NCBI GenBank assembly: GCA_911728455.2
Contig: OU452240.1
Location: 6,791,352 to 6,855,351, forward strand
DNA from: Marthasterias glacialis
Taxonomy: Eukaryota; Echinodermata; Asteroidea; Forcipulatida; Asteriidae
Length of the DNA: 64,000 bases
Direction: 5' to 3'
Under the pieces are notes generated by a model that did not search any database, was not told the origin of the DNA, and saw only the letters and a program-made list of their open reading frames with translations. The position numbers were made by a program, and so were the translations under genes. Positions 37,876 through 50,713 of this stretch are shown here, in pieces. The first letter of the stretch is position 1. Every line of letters begins with the position of its first letter.

Positions 37876-38429
37876 CGCATAAATCGAATATGGTGGGGGG
37901 AGACTATACACAAATATGAAACTCTAACAAATAATATGACTTTTATGCGCTGAACAGTGTTTTTCAGTGACCTTTTTTAGTTTCTAATATTCCCATATGA
38001 TTACACTGAGTACAACCTTGTCCCCTTAAAAAGGTTTTGGGCCCCGAAATCAACAGTAGACCTATAATCTTTCTCAAATTGAAAAAAAAATCATATGGAC
38101 AGACATGTTGGGTATGTTTTTAAATAACTGAAGGTTTGTTTTCGTGTGGGCACAATCATAAATTCATGACGGTTCTACGTGACTACTTGCTTTTCTCCCC
38201 AATTAACTATGCTCTGCCCTTGATTGTGTGTATTGTTTAGCGTTATAAAAATGACCATTGTCATACATGCAATGGTATAATATACAATCAATACATGAAA
38301 TCATCACATGATGAAGGTAAATAGACCAAGGAAAACCCCCGGAACTGTACAGGAATCGGTCGCACGATCTTGGGAAGGGAAACTCCGAGTTTTAATGTTA
38401 CTTCCCCCCTCAGCATTGAAGCATAGTAC

Positions 38430-38670
38430 TATGGGTTGCACATCACGTCAACAATGGGAAAAATCCGCCATCTTTGATGACAATGACTGCGCATTTTTTG
38501 GCGCACAACTGTGCGTTACGCGTAAGTTCTGCACGCGGCACGCGTGCGTTTCATAAACTCCTTCCATGATTGGTAAGCAACTCAAGCTGTGCTGAAATTT
38601 ACACAGAGCTTGACGCGGCTACAGGCCCAAATAGAGTTTTCATCAAAGATGGCGTCTATTGTAACCCATC
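38430..38670. mobile_element. MITE family B, second copy
   Basis: This is the reverse complement of the 7580-7817 copy, with the same 'actccttccatgattggtaa' interior and 'tcatcaaagatggcgtctat' right end. Confidence 0.7.
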
Positions 38671-38954
38671 TATAGACCTTTCCATTGTTGATAAACAAAC
38701 CGTGCTGGGTGGCATGGACGGCCAAATGTAGAAAAACATTTAGGTTTTGTTGACAGACGTTGTGACCAAATTCAACATTTTTGCAAACTTTCTATTTAAA
38801 GAAAATACATCCCATTATTGGTTGCTTTGTTTCCAACGAATTCAAAACAATTTTTGAATATATTTTGTGAACTATTTTTACAAACTATGATTATCTGTTG
38901 TTGCTTTGCATTGATGGTTCCCCGTAGTTTCTCCATCTTGGTTGGCAAAAAATT

Positions 38955-39204
38955 GGGTTGTGACGTTGCAAAAGAAAGGTCTATAGACCAATCCGAGCAG
39001 CTTGTTCATGGGCGTTTACACCACGGCAATTATGGCTGTCGCACGTGCGCGTCGACGCTATTGTACTGTGAATCCTCCATGCTGACTGGTACATATGCGC
39101 GCTGACGCGCGTGCGGAGGCCATAGCTGCGGTGGGTGTAAAACACCATAAATGAGCGCTGCTCGGATTGGTGTATAGACCTTTCTTTTGCAACGTCACAG
39201 CCCG
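38955..39204. mobile_element. MITE nested in the foldback, about 45-bp terminal inverted repeats
   Basis: 'gggttgtgacgttgcaaaag' then 'gaccaatccgagcagc' at left mirrors 'gctgctcggattggtgtata' then 'cttttgcaacgtcaca' at right. The interior is rich in CpG. Confidence 0.65.
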
Positions 39205-39212
39205 AGTTTTTG

Positions 39213-39695
39213 CTAGTCAGGTTCCCTGACTAAAGATTCCCTGACGACTCTTGTTGAAAATCTTAGGTCAGGCATCATCCAAAGCTAAAAATAGATTATG
39301 ACGCAATATATAAATATTCATTGCCTGTTACCAACTGTGGACGATGCCATTGGATAATAAACGGAGCGCTGATTGCGGGCTTTGTTTACTTTTAAAAAGC
39401 CTGGGATAATCACAGTTTGTAAAAATGTTACAAATAAATTCAAATATAGTGTTGAATTTGAAAAGAATAACAATAATGGGATTTATTTGCAATTTTTTAC
39501 ATTTTTATCAACAAAGAAATGTCCGACCATCAACAACACTGTCCGAATGTTGATGACAACGAGTTCGGAGCATTTCAGATATTTTCGGAAAAGGAGGAAT
39601 TCCTCCTTTTTTTTTGTCACCTGACCCCTGGGTGATACCGGATCCTAAAATCGACAGAGAATAGTCAGAAATGTTAGGGTCTGGGAACCAGACTA
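39213..39695. mobile_element. MITE family F (ends TAGTCTGGTTCC)
   Basis: The left 'ctagtcaggttccctgac' and right 'tctgggaaccagacta' are inverted. The interior has 'aggaggaattcctcctt', a strong palindrome near 39593. The same order and similar length occur at 52998-53496. Confidence 0.72.
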
Positions 39696-39984
39696 AGGTT
39701 TGGCCAACCAAGATTGGAGAAACTACGGGGAGCAATCAATGCAAAGCAAAAACAGATAATCACAGTTTGTATAAATGTTAAACAAATACTCAACAACTGT
39801 TCAGAACTTGTTGGAAACAAACCAACCAATAACGGAATGTATTTTTCGTTAAATAAAAAGTAGGCCTGTGCAAAATGTTGATTTTTGTCACAACGTCTGT
39901 CAACAAGACTTGAATGTTTTGTTACATTTGGCCGTCCATGCCAACCAGCGAGGTGTGTTTATCAACAGTAGAAAGATCTACACA

Positions 39985-40300
39985 GGACTGATATTCATCA
40001 AAAACATGTTTTTATTAGTATCAATATGAAAGCTTACTGATTATGAAGTTCATACCAGTAACAATCTTCCATAGCAATATTTCTGTCTGAAATACTGTCA
40101 AAATCAAGAAAATAGAAATTAAGGACTGTATTTACATGCTGCAAAGTGTTCACGGTTTTTCACTATAATCTCCTGACTTGGACGACGGATTGAGCCCAAA
40201 TTTTCACAGATTCGTTTTTTTTTCATTTATATATTGAATCACACAAAGTGCACTATCGGGTTGACCAATCCTCTATTTTTACCATTAAAGATATGATAAT
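39985..40300. mobile_element. Interspersed repeat family E copy
   Basis: Shares 'atatttctgtctgaaatact', 'gtatttacatgctgcaaagt' and 'cttggacgacggattgagcc' with 36090-36450. An internal block is deleted. Confidence 0.62.
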
Positions 40301-42139
40301 GTTCTGATGAAGAACTATTGACATTTTTTTGCAAAACAAAAGTGGAAAATGCGTAGGTTGGTCCCTACGTGCGTTGTGAAATAAATACCATACATTTGAT
40401 GTTAATAAAGGTCAACTTGCCCCGACTCCAAGTACAAGTGCTTGAGGTGATATTGGGAAACATTGAACTCTGGAGCTAATTGGTGCTGCTTTAAAATTAT
40501 TTTCCTCCGAACTTGACCTTTTGGCGAAACATGGCAACTCTGGCTATAGTTCTCACAACATCGGTTACTTAGTTACTTGTCATGACGTCAAAAATCTAAA
40601 ATCGTACGTCATAGAATGATCTCGTAAATTCTCATAGATGAGAGACTATTTAAAAAAAAAAGACAATTTCAATTGAACAAATCTCCACTATGGATACATC
40701 TCACAAAGCTGAGTGGACTCGTAATTTCTAAGCTAAGATCTTGTTTAGAAAAACAAGTTGCCAGCCAATAATGTATCTGGTTCCGTAAGTTTTGCTTGAT
40801 AAATTTCCAAAAAGTTCCGCTAAATTTGTTTTTATGATATTAAGTGTAATCGTGGGCTACTATTTTGAAATCCTTTAGATCTATAACAAAAAGTAACAAT
40901 AATAAATCTTTTTTTTTAAATGAGGTTTGAATATTTGCCAATTGGAGACATTTAGGGACGTGAGGTGGCAGCAGACGGGTAAATCCATTGTTTTCGGAAA
41001 TAAAGAGGGGTTGCTTGTCCCCGGGGAAAAGTTGTTTCGCAGCCATGTTGGGTACAGCCAAGTACAAACTCAATGGCTGACGCGTCGTCTGCTGAAGGAT
41101 TTCCAGCGTCTGCTTGTGTACGCAGCTTAAGAAAAGGGCCTCGGGTGACGTCACGTAAAACCTCTCAATGCGCATGTTCAGAAGTACGTAAACAATGGTA
41201 ATTTACCTGGTAAGTTGCGGCCACCTAGCGTTCCAAAGTCCCCCATTAAAGAGCTGTATTTATTGGATAACCAGCACAAAGAGCCTCATCAACATGGGCC
41301 GTCTGAAGTCATCATGGCCAGGCATCAACAAAACAGAACTACTTCAGGAGTCAGCGGTTATCAAATATCATTAAAGCACATGTAACTACTGGTCAAATGA
41401 AATGTGCAACAGATTTTACAAATTTAACTTCCTTAATGAGGGTAGTGGATGGAAAGTGGGTAATAAAACAACCCGAGAAACGTGCTCAGTCCAAGACTCT
41501 TTCTTGGAGTCCGCCTGTAATCGGTGTAAACCTGCCCGCCAGACACAAACTTGCGCAGCAATGCACACCGCGTGAAGTCGTCTTAATACTACTATGGGGT
41601 CGATGCGATTTTGCAACCTCGTACAATGCTGCTCAAAAACAGCATCCCCTCCCAACAGTAAATAACTATTATTTGGATGTGCGCCGTCTTTCCATCAATT
41701 ATGCAAAGGGAGACGAATATGCCTTACAATGTAAAAGAACTGATAAACATTTATTGATATCTATAGGAAGAAACAAAGATCAGTACATGTGACTGTTAAT
41801 AATTATGTCTTCCAGTCCCTACTTATTCATAAACTGGCGTTCCCTTTTGTTGAGATAGGAAAATAATATTAATGCATCAGCAAAATAAGTATCTTATACA
41901 GACAATTTTCTTCAAGAATAAAAATAATAAATAAAAAATAATACAGATTTGTAGTACGCACATGTCCATCCATATGGGCGGTCAAGGCGCCGAGACAAAG
42001 AAAATATGAATACAAACAATAACAAAATCATGCAATTACCAGTAGGCTGATACAGTGTGTAAAAATACAAAGGTATATCATTATTTAATGTATTGTGACA
42101 TAAAAGGAGTTTTGAGTAGCAACTTAATTCTACTATTCT

Positions 42140-42245
42140 ACTAAGATTTGAGCTTAGTGGGAAGATGATTCCAGAGTCTCGTATACACAGGAACAGAAAG
42201 AGTTATGTCATTAAAACAGATCTTGTCTCGTCTTACTGTGGATGG
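42140..42245 (-). pseudogene. Degenerate LINE C-terminal fragment
   Basis: The minus strand reads RRDKICFNDITLSVPVYTR then LWNHLPTKLKS and a stop. LWN.LP.kLKs is the usual LINE ORF2 tail motif. It is very short and decayed, so it is weaker than the other two remnants. Confidence 0.4.
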
Positions 42246-42919
42246 ACACTGACATGATCACGTGACAGCAAACCCAGAGTCCGTAGACTAGTTTAGAGTC
42301 TAGACGAAACCAAACAAAAACCAGCTCCTCGCTCTAGAAGTCGTAGATAATGCTTATCCCAAGAGAAGAAATCCTAGATAGATTAGACTATCTGTTTTGT
42401 GCATAATTAAAGTCCAAGTTGAAAGGATTCCTTTAAAGTTAACAATGTAAAACCAAATTGCAGATCTCTGCACTTTCCCAAAGTCTGTTTTCCTCCCTCC
42501 CTAATGACCGACTTGGCTGGAAATAGCAACAGTTTCTGACTGGCGTTACGGAGGAAGACAGCCTGGGAGTTAAGTGGGGGTATTTATCACGGTGCTTGAG
42601 ACCAAGCTATAGCAACAGTTCACCCGTCTTCGATTACATCTTACCCGCCCAGGAACTTCTTCAGTCGGAGTTTTTCTTGCCCCGTGTGAATCATGAGGTT
42701 AACTAGAGTAAATAAATGAACTGAGTGTGTCTTCTGTGGTTGTGTCGGCCGTATTTCGCGTCTGGGGGCCGGCTAAGTGGCGGTACAAACAGCCGGTTAA
42801 TATAGACAATCGTAAATTGGCCTGGAACGACTTCATCCTACAAAATTGTACTTTTGCGGTACTGGATGAAAGGATACTATATGACCAGTCACGTGATGTT
42901 AGGCGATTTTGGTACCGGC

Positions 42920-43185
42920 TGAGGCTAAGCCACACCCACTAAATACATTGACCAATCACAGCATTGGCTGCATCATGCACTGTACACGTGGGCGGCACAA
43001 TGTGCGTCTCTTCAATGCGACACTGCACGACATGAACGCGCGCGCTGTAAGTACGCGCAGACATGTTTACATTTTCCAATAGCTTTTTTTATCGTGTCAG
43101 ACTTTTGTCCGACTTTCGGTGGCGTAGCGAAGGCTGTGATTGGTCAACACGTTAGGGGCGGGGCTTAATGTATCGGTCTATTGTC
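42920..43185. mobile_element. Diverged MITE with CCCGCCCC/GGGCGGGG-type ends
   Basis: 'taagccacacccactaaat' then 'ttgaccaatcacagc' at left faces 'gctgtgattggtcaacac' then 'ggggcggggcttaatgtatc' at right. The right-end block recurs at 15935-15985, so the family is interspersed. Confidence 0.5.
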
Positions 43186-44060
43186 TATTCATCGACGTTA
43201 CAGGAGCAGTTCGGACTGGCCGGTATGCCAACCTTTTCAAAACCACACTTCTGTTCCGGGTTTGGCTTTGGCTTGTCCAAACTTTTTGAATAGTGTGCTT
43301 TCAGAATGGCAAATCAAAATGGCGGACTTTCAGCCGTAGCCGAAACCTCATTCAAAGTCAAATAAACTTCGTAGCTTTTGCATTGAGCCGTTTCCTAAAG
43401 CCGTAACGGCCCATTTCGGACACAGCATGGTCATTGCCGTCACAGGTGTATTTCATGGATTCGGACATTTTGTTTGCTACCCTATTTGTAAGATACGTGT
43501 AACCTCGTATTATCAATCCACGAGACACCAGGCTAAAGTTCCCCAAAGCTTTCAGCATAGAGCAAGTTCGTGTGGATGACTAGAGTCGATTAGACTTAAC
43601 CATAGTCGACCTAGATATCAGCCGAACGCTGCGTGGTTTGACTAGCCAGTCCAACTGAAACAGCCAAGCCCCGGAGCATTGGTTCTCTAGTCGAATTTGC
43701 AAGTCACGTCACATGAGTAGCTATACAGAAAACGTTGATGGTAGGTTTTGTTCCTGATGACAATAAATTATCTTTGCAGTGAGATAATTTAAACAATATT
43801 TGCACTATACAGTAGAAGTAACAGTTATAAAAAACAGAAAATGGAAATGAAAAAGACACACCTAGGGCCTACAATTTGTTTCATTAACTAACGTTAATCA
43901 TATTGTCCGCTTCACAAAAAAAACTTTAACTTTACTGTTTTGACTAGTCGATCGACTAAACACGTCCGAATGAAAGACAGACCACGCATTCGTGATTTAA
44001 ATCGCGGATTGACGAGTAGTCGGTACCCGAACTTGCCCATGGTAGATACAGTATAGCCCT

Positions 44061-44273
44061 TGAAGGGGTTGTCGTCATGATTATAGCAGTAAATGGAATA
44101 ACCCAGTTACAACGCGCGGGTGCGCGCCGGCGGTCACATCACAGTTTGACAAAGGCGGTACCCTTTGTGATTTGACCGCAAACGCGCGCGTGTCCAGTAC
44201 CTGTGTGAGAGTTCATCTTTCCAGCATGCACAGCCACAGGCCTTCTATGATCATGATGACACAGCCCCTTTAA
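44061..44273. mobile_element. MITE family C, second copy
   Basis: Same length and order as 8800-9008, with 'ttatagcagtaaatggaata' and 'gatgacacagcccctttaa'. Differences are mostly at CpG sites. Confidence 0.75.
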
Positions 44274-44362
44274 TTTAACATGGAAAAACTGCTAAGGTTA
44301 CGATTGCAAAGTAGCCCCCTTTATTGTGTTTCCTGTCATATCATTCCAGTGCAGCTACGTGA

Positions 44363-44364
<2 letters not shown>

Positions 44365-44389
<25 letters not shown>
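44365..44389. repeat. Poly-T tract
   Basis: About 25 T residues in a row downstream of a family C MITE. Confidence 0.85.
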
Positions 44390-44395
<6 letters not shown>

Positions 44396-46004
44396 TTCCA
44401 TCAAGTAATAACAATGCAACTTTGCTTGCAATCGACGACAGACACAAATCGCCCATGTTGTCGATGGCTAGAAATGTAGGTTTGCTTTAGTAGTATCCAT
44501 GTATCACTCAATGCTTGGCTGAGGAACATTCGCAATGATGAAGTGGTTTCGTAATCATTTAAAGCTGCAACATTTTAACATTTGTATTTATATAGGTTTG
44601 AATATTTGCTTTGGCCTAATTATTAATTTTCCTCAATCCAGTTGATGACTTCTGGACTCCGGTGTCTTCATGTGGCTAACATTTTGCTTGAATTTTTCCT
44701 ACTTTTTAGGTCGCACTTTTTTGTACAAACAAAATTTGATCAGTTGCCAAAATCACATTTCGGATCCTCGTCAAAGATTTATGGATCATTATTCTGTACC
44801 TTTATGTTCTTTTACCAAACATTTTTGCGTGATTGCCTCCTCCCCCGCCCCTCTTGTGGTTACATTTCTAAAATCAAAGTCAAGCCTTAGTACCTAACAA
44901 ACCTCTTCAACTCTTTTTACAATTGGATGCTCCTACATTCCCCATCAACGCAGGTCACTAAGCAAATAACCAATTAGCCACTAAGTATGTTTGGCTTTTG
45001 CTCCTAAGTCCCTCACAATCAAATCCTTATCCAACCATCCTCGGCTAAAATGGCCTCTTAAAATGTCATCGAATGACTTCAAGATCCAATCGCTGCATGA
45101 GTAAGAATCGTCCAGCATCTTTGGCAAAATGAGGCAAGGGGAAGTCTCAGAAATGGGGGCAATTGGCAGAGAGATCTGTTCGTAGCTTTGGAGACCAGCA
45201 CTGTGTGTGTTCAAAAGTGTATTGGGTGGATGCAGTTGAAAAAGGAAAGGTGCCAGCCTAGATTGGATGGGGCTCCGGGCAAAGAAGTCAAAGCATTTCA
45301 TTTGTCAAAATGTGTACACGTGACTTATGAGGCATATAATCTATCAGTGTCAAAATTACAGTCCAAATTGCCTGTCAAAATTACAGCAATTTTTTTACAG
45401 GGCAGCATAAAGGTCAAACGTGAATCTCGGGTATAGCAGCCAAAGCATTTCTGTGGTCGGGTTTGTGCCACATCATTTTATTCGTACGGCAGCGTACAAA
45501 CTAGTATATAACCAGTCAAGGTCAAAGGCGAATGTTTCGAAAACTGAGAAGCCGGTATCCAACATCGATCTACCCTGCCAAATAGGGAGTGATGTTAGAT
45601 ATTCAGCATCATACTAACCAATCCCGTGAGAATACTAACTAATGCGTTCCATGTTTTACTATTACCGTTCTTTATCTTGCATTTCCGCAGTTGTCACTCG
45701 CTCCCTTTTTTTTTTGTACGATAAAAAGAATCGACGCAGCTTATGGATTTAACTGTGTCGTTGCATGACACTAATAGTATGGTTAATATATTATGAAATA
45801 GATATAGATGGATGGTTTATTCTTTTTAAACTTTAATGATACCATGGGAAAGAAGACTATCCCCCAACACTCGATTTCTTATTTTGATTTTGCAAATCGA
45901 AATGAGCACATGATGAACTTCACAGAATCCCTGATAAAACATAAACCGTTATTTGATTTCTCCTCAAAATGTGTCTACCATGTTTAATGAATGTTCGAAG
46001 TCTT

Positions 46005-46665
46005 TTCAGAGATGTTTTTTGAAAACTGCGGGATTAGAATACTCTTTCAAAAACCAACGTTGCACCTTCCCATCATGATGTGTTTTTGAAAACTGTTGGA
46101 TTAAAATGATTTTGCTCTTCCAAACAAAACGATTATATAGTATTATCTTTTGTATCCAAAAACCAATGATGTACCATCCCTTTATGATATGTTTCTTGAT
46201 AACTAGAGGATTGAAATGAATGTACTCTTCCAAAAACCAATGATGTACCATCCCTTTATGATATGTTTCTTGAAAACTAGAGGATTGGAATGAATGTACT
46301 CTTCCAAAAATCAACGCTGTACCATCCGTTTATAATGTTTCTTGATAACTAGAGGATTGGAATGAATTTACTCTTCCAATAACCAACTATGTACCATCTC
46401 TTTATGATGTTTCTTGCAAACTAGTTGATTGGAATGAATGTACTCTTCCCAAAAACAATTATGTACCATCCCTTTATATGTTTCTTGTAAACTAGAGGAT
46501 TGGAATGAATTTTCTCTTCCCAAAACCAATGGTGTACCATCCCTTTATGATGTTTCTTGAAAACTAGTGGATTGGGATAAATGGACTCTTCCATCCAAAA
46601 ACCAAGGACATAACATCCCTTTATGAAATTTGTCTTGAAAACTAGAGGATTGGAATGAATGACGC
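46005..46665. repeat. Minisatellite, about nine copies of a 71-74 bp unit
   Basis: The unit runs 'aaaaaccaatgatgtaccat', 'ccctttatgatatgtttctt', 'gaaaactagaggattggaat', 'gaatgtactcttcc'. Copies differ by a 3-base indel (gatatg/gatg) and point changes, and the leftmost copies are most diverged. The unit is related to an interspersed element seen once each near 2515, 5610, 14600, 62220 and 63485. Open frames read through it are a by-product of the repeat. Confidence 0.85.
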
Positions 46666-47384
46666 GCAATTCCTTTAATATAACATATAACTGGTAATTG
46701 TAGCTGGAGGAAAGTGGGCGGGTTTGTATCAAGGTGATTGGCCGACTGTGAGTTAATGCTTGCTGAGGTTTGGCCTCGTTTATCTAATCGCCTGCATCAT
46801 CATGTATGGCTAGAGGGAGATGGCAGTAATGGCTACAATATAATAAGGGGCACTCTCAACAACTGTGATCATAATTATAATTGTAAAACTATATTTCTTA
46901 CTTTATTCTCCTCAGGGGAAATGAAGAAAAAACTAAGTATCATTTTGGGATGCTATATACATGATTTTCCTACAATTACCGTTATACAATGTGATGTTTT
47001 CTTTTAACAACTTAACGATTTCTGATCGGTTTATAATAATATAACGCGCGTGGAAATGTTGTTATGGAATTATTAGACAGCCCGGAAATTGTGAAAACCT
47101 TTTAAATATATAACCTCAATGGTTCACTAATATTTAATCAAGTTTGCTTCAAAGTGCTTTGATACATTAAGTGTTATACATTAAGTTGGAACATGGGAAC
47201 CACGAAACAAAATGTCGAAAACGCCAAGACTTGAGCAGTCTGTTGAACTCCAATTTCACAGAGCTGTTTCAGCACAAACAGTAGATAAGCACAACAAAAT
47301 TATCTTTACAAATGAGGTTACCAGCCAAAATGCCATGTCACATCTGTGACTGGTATCCTCCTATTTGTTCCCGCAGAAATGTTA

Positions 47385-47735
47385 AAGGATTGTTATTTAT
47401 CAAAAATATTTTGCATCAGTCTGAAAGCTTGCTGATAATGATGTCCAGTACCAATCGTCCATAGAAATATTTCTGTCTGAAATACTGTCAAAGTCGGGAA
47501 AACATAATTTGAAGACCCCGATTTTAATTTCGGTTGTAACAATCGAAATTTAGGACAATGTATTTACATGCTGGAAAGTGTACACGGTTTTTCACTATTT
47601 TCTCCTGACTCGGACGACAGATTGAGCCCAAATTTTCACAGGTTTGTTATTTTATGTATAAAATATTGAATCAAAAAAGTACGAACACTGCACTATCAGC
47701 TTTACCAATGCTGCGTTTTACCTCTAAGCAATATT
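47385..47735. mobile_element. Interspersed repeat family E copy
   Basis: Full-length match to 36090-36450, including the 'tcggttgtaacaatcgaaat' palindrome, and immediately followed by a family D element. Confidence 0.65.
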
Positions 47736-47741
47736 TTCTTC

Positions 47742-48102
47742 TTAAAGCCCCAGCTCAACCTTGGTAAGAAGTAAAACATAAATGTTCACAGATTTACATA
47801 TACCTTTGGTATAAAGATAATAATAATAGAAAACTGTCCTTTGAATATTTCTGCCTGAATTGTTATCGTTTTCAAATAAAAAATTAAATAAGATCCAAAA
47901 TCAGTTTCGTCTAAGTGAGACGAAAACTCTGCCTAAAGGAATGCGTACCGAAATTGATGAATCTATTTTTACCGTTTTCTGGCAAATCAAACAGCGAAAA
48001 GAGCTGGCATTTTCACAGGTTGGTTTTATTACAAATGTCTGTATTTGTGCAATGAATGGAAGCCTTTACAGTCAGTTTACCAATGTTGAGCTGGGACTAT
48101 AA
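47742..48102. mobile_element. MITE family D copy
   Basis: 'ttaaagccccagctcaacct' at left and 'aatgttgagctgggactata' at right, with the 'tttcgtctaagtgagacgaaa' core. It directly abuts a family E copy on its left. Confidence 0.72.
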
Positions 48103-50713
48103 GCAACTCTATGAAAACGGACCCTGATTGTGTAACCGATTTTTTCACCTTTCTTACAAATAGTGGAAATGGGAACATTCGACCGACTTAACAATTCCAT
48201 TCTCTCAATTTGTTTCAGAGAGTAAAGTGTCTACGCTAACGAACTGATGGATGATGAACTTTGACCGAACAATGACCCCAAGCTGTCTCCAAGTGACCTT
48301 TCATCTGCTTGCAGAACTTCCCTATAATCATCGGCCGATTCTTGTTGAATTTCCCAGATTTTAATTTGACGAGGGATTTGAGTCAATCAGCTTCCCATGA
48401 AAAAAAATCAACCTTCGCTCCTAGCACCATTCCATTTTAATCAACTTTGACATGGATCTTTTGTGCACATCCACAATTTTGGGCTAAAACCGAAAAATAT
48501 GGCGCGCACTGTTACACATGCGCAGATGATTCAATAACACAACAGTCGTGCTTTCAAAATGGCCCCAGTGGGTCTTTCAATTTGAAAAACCACCCTCTTT
48601 ATAGTGACAGGAATTTACAAACAACAAGCATGATATAATTTGCCGATGGCATTCCTTTTTTTGTTAATTGTCTTACAAAAAGACCCATAAATTTCAAAAT
48701 TCATTCATACAACAACTTCATCCTAGAAAATCATTCACAAAACAAACTGTTGCCATTATAAACATTATTGGTAAACGTTCTCACTATCACTGATACCTAG
48801 TCTTACACTTTGTAGTCGTTAGATGTTAATAATTATTGTTTTTGACATACCTAATAAGCATTATTTGTAGAAGCAGTTTTGACAACTTCGTGATAATCGT
48901 GTTGTATATAATACTTTCAAAAACTTAAATAATAATATTTTCCTCTTCGAAGACGATATGATTGGGATGATGTTTTAACAGTTGGTTTCCATCAAAGCTT
49001 ATTAAACACTTACAGAAATATCCATCTCGACCTCACAGCCTTTCATCAAAACCAGTTGTACTCCCACCCCCGCAAGAGGGCTCACTAGTTACATGTTTAT
49101 TTTAACAAAATGGAGATTTGTGTTTTAAAAACAACACTTAAGTTCAACTACTGAGGATGCATTGTGACGAAAATGGACAAAGGCCTTTTTTGAGTCCCGT
49201 GACTTTATGGTAAATCTAAACATGGCTGCCGCAGAAACATCAATAGAGTCAGTAATAGTAAGGTTAGAAATCAACTCAAATACTTGAGTCGGTGATCTAA
49301 ATTTGACTGAATCTCAAAGGGAAAAAAATGTTCAATGCGGAATTTGCCCTGTGGACTAGGCTTCATCCGCCTGTCTGAAACCCCGTACCGAAAGTGCACG
49401 TTTTCAAAATGTCCACCGGAGGAGCCTTTGGTAGCGCCGAATCCAAAGAATCGTTTTCAAAAATGCACCGTGCGTTTAAAAAGTCTCCATATTGTTTACA
49501 CATGCTGTATCATAATTATAGAAACCATATGAGGATAAACATGCATTTCAAGTTAAAGTCCAACGTAATATGTTTCAGATTACTTCTGACACTTATTTGT
49601 TATTTATTTATTGATTGCTTTCAAGTAAGTTGACCTTTGCATCTCTCTGACTGTTTCTAAAATTCATGAAAGCTTAATCATTAAGAGGGGAAAGTACGCC
49701 ACCTGTCATTGAAACAGACGGTATCTTCATCTGTGGTGATTAATTCATCAAACTTAAGTAATCTTTAATGTACCGATACCCGCCAGCTTAGTCTCTGAAT
49801 TAAACACACGGTGTCAATGAAAGAAAACTTATGGTTGAAGTGTTTTTAAAAAGTGAATTATCAACGACGGCGGCGGCGGTGGTAGACTCGAATGTTGTTT
49901 TTGTTCTTTTGGGACGGGGAAGGGTGTAAATTAGGGGGGGGGGGGCAAAGGATATGGGCAGTCGAGCATCGGATTTCCAATGTATTTTGATGGAAAGGTT
50001 AACCACAGGGCTGGTTTATCAATGGTAGGGTTGAGAGTGCAGCGTCTGGCGAAATGCCCCCCATCCCTCCCTCTCTCTTTTACCCCACCCCCATAGTGCC
50101 ACCACTGATCGGAGAGAAATGTCATTGTTGATGAAATACCGACTGCTTTCGTGGAAATATTATCTCATTCTAATCCCATTTATTTAAAAATGTTTTCACA
50201 ATGAGATGAACGTTCATTTACAAGCGTATACAAAACCGCATTTTGGTAAATAGTGACTATCATTCATCTTATTTATTAGATTAATAAATTGCGAATGTGT
50301 GGATATAACTTTTATGTAACAATACATTTTATTCATAAGTTGATGTATCCTTTCGAATCCATTTTGTTTTGTTGCACAAAACAAGCTTATTTATTTCATC
50401 GGCGCAGACTTTGCTGAAATACGCATTATGTAGTAATCAATTAAGAGTTGTTCACCATAGAAAATAAACAATTTTTAAATTAACTAGACGTAAATACTGC
50501 CAAAACTACAGGCTATTTTAAAGGGACTAGTTTAGTTAAAATCAGTAAAAAAGAAATAATAAAGCCATATTAAAATAAGTATCACCACCCCCTTTAAATG
50601 AATACTTTTTATATATATATAGTTATGGTTCATTAAAAAAAAGTTATTGAAACATCGGCATCACAAAGAGCAAGCGTCTCACGTGTCATTATTGTAGGTT
50701 GATTGTTGCAGAG
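48103..50713. other. Intergenic stretch with no supported gene
   Basis: It is AT-rich with short G and C runs near 49937 and 50060. Open frames near 49335-49630 overlap each other and have no recognised domain. Confidence 0.5.

Larger units (their letters stand above)
38673..39980. mobile_element. Foldback element with about 275-bp inverted arms, containing two nested MITEs
   Basis: The left arm 38673-38945 and right arm 39701-39980 are inverted copies (for example 'attgttgataaacaaacc' versus 'tgtgtttatcaacagt', and 'ccatcttggttggc' versus 'gccaaccaagattgg'). Between them sit an element with its own inverted ends (38955-39204) and a family F MITE (39213-39695). Confidence 0.65.
40300..46000. 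other. Intergenic stretch with no supported gene
   Basis: It contains two MITEs, a poly-T tract and a short LINE fragment. Open frames at 41397-41792 (131 codons) and 44981-45301 (106 codons, minus strand) carry no motif I recognise and lack start-context or splice support. Confidence 0.5.

Noticed and set aside
41397..41792. 131-codon plus-strand frame
   Set aside because: No recognised domain or promoter, and the frame on the opposite strand is also open. Chance is the simplest explanation, but it was not disproved.
44642..45301. Overlapping frames that might be a transposon protein remnant
   Set aside because: I could not match any reverse-transcriptase, transposase or integrase motif in any frame.
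46006..46732. Minus-strand open frames of 102-103 codons
   Set aside because: They are produced by the tandem repeat, whose unit length keeps frames open. There are no start, splice or domain signals.
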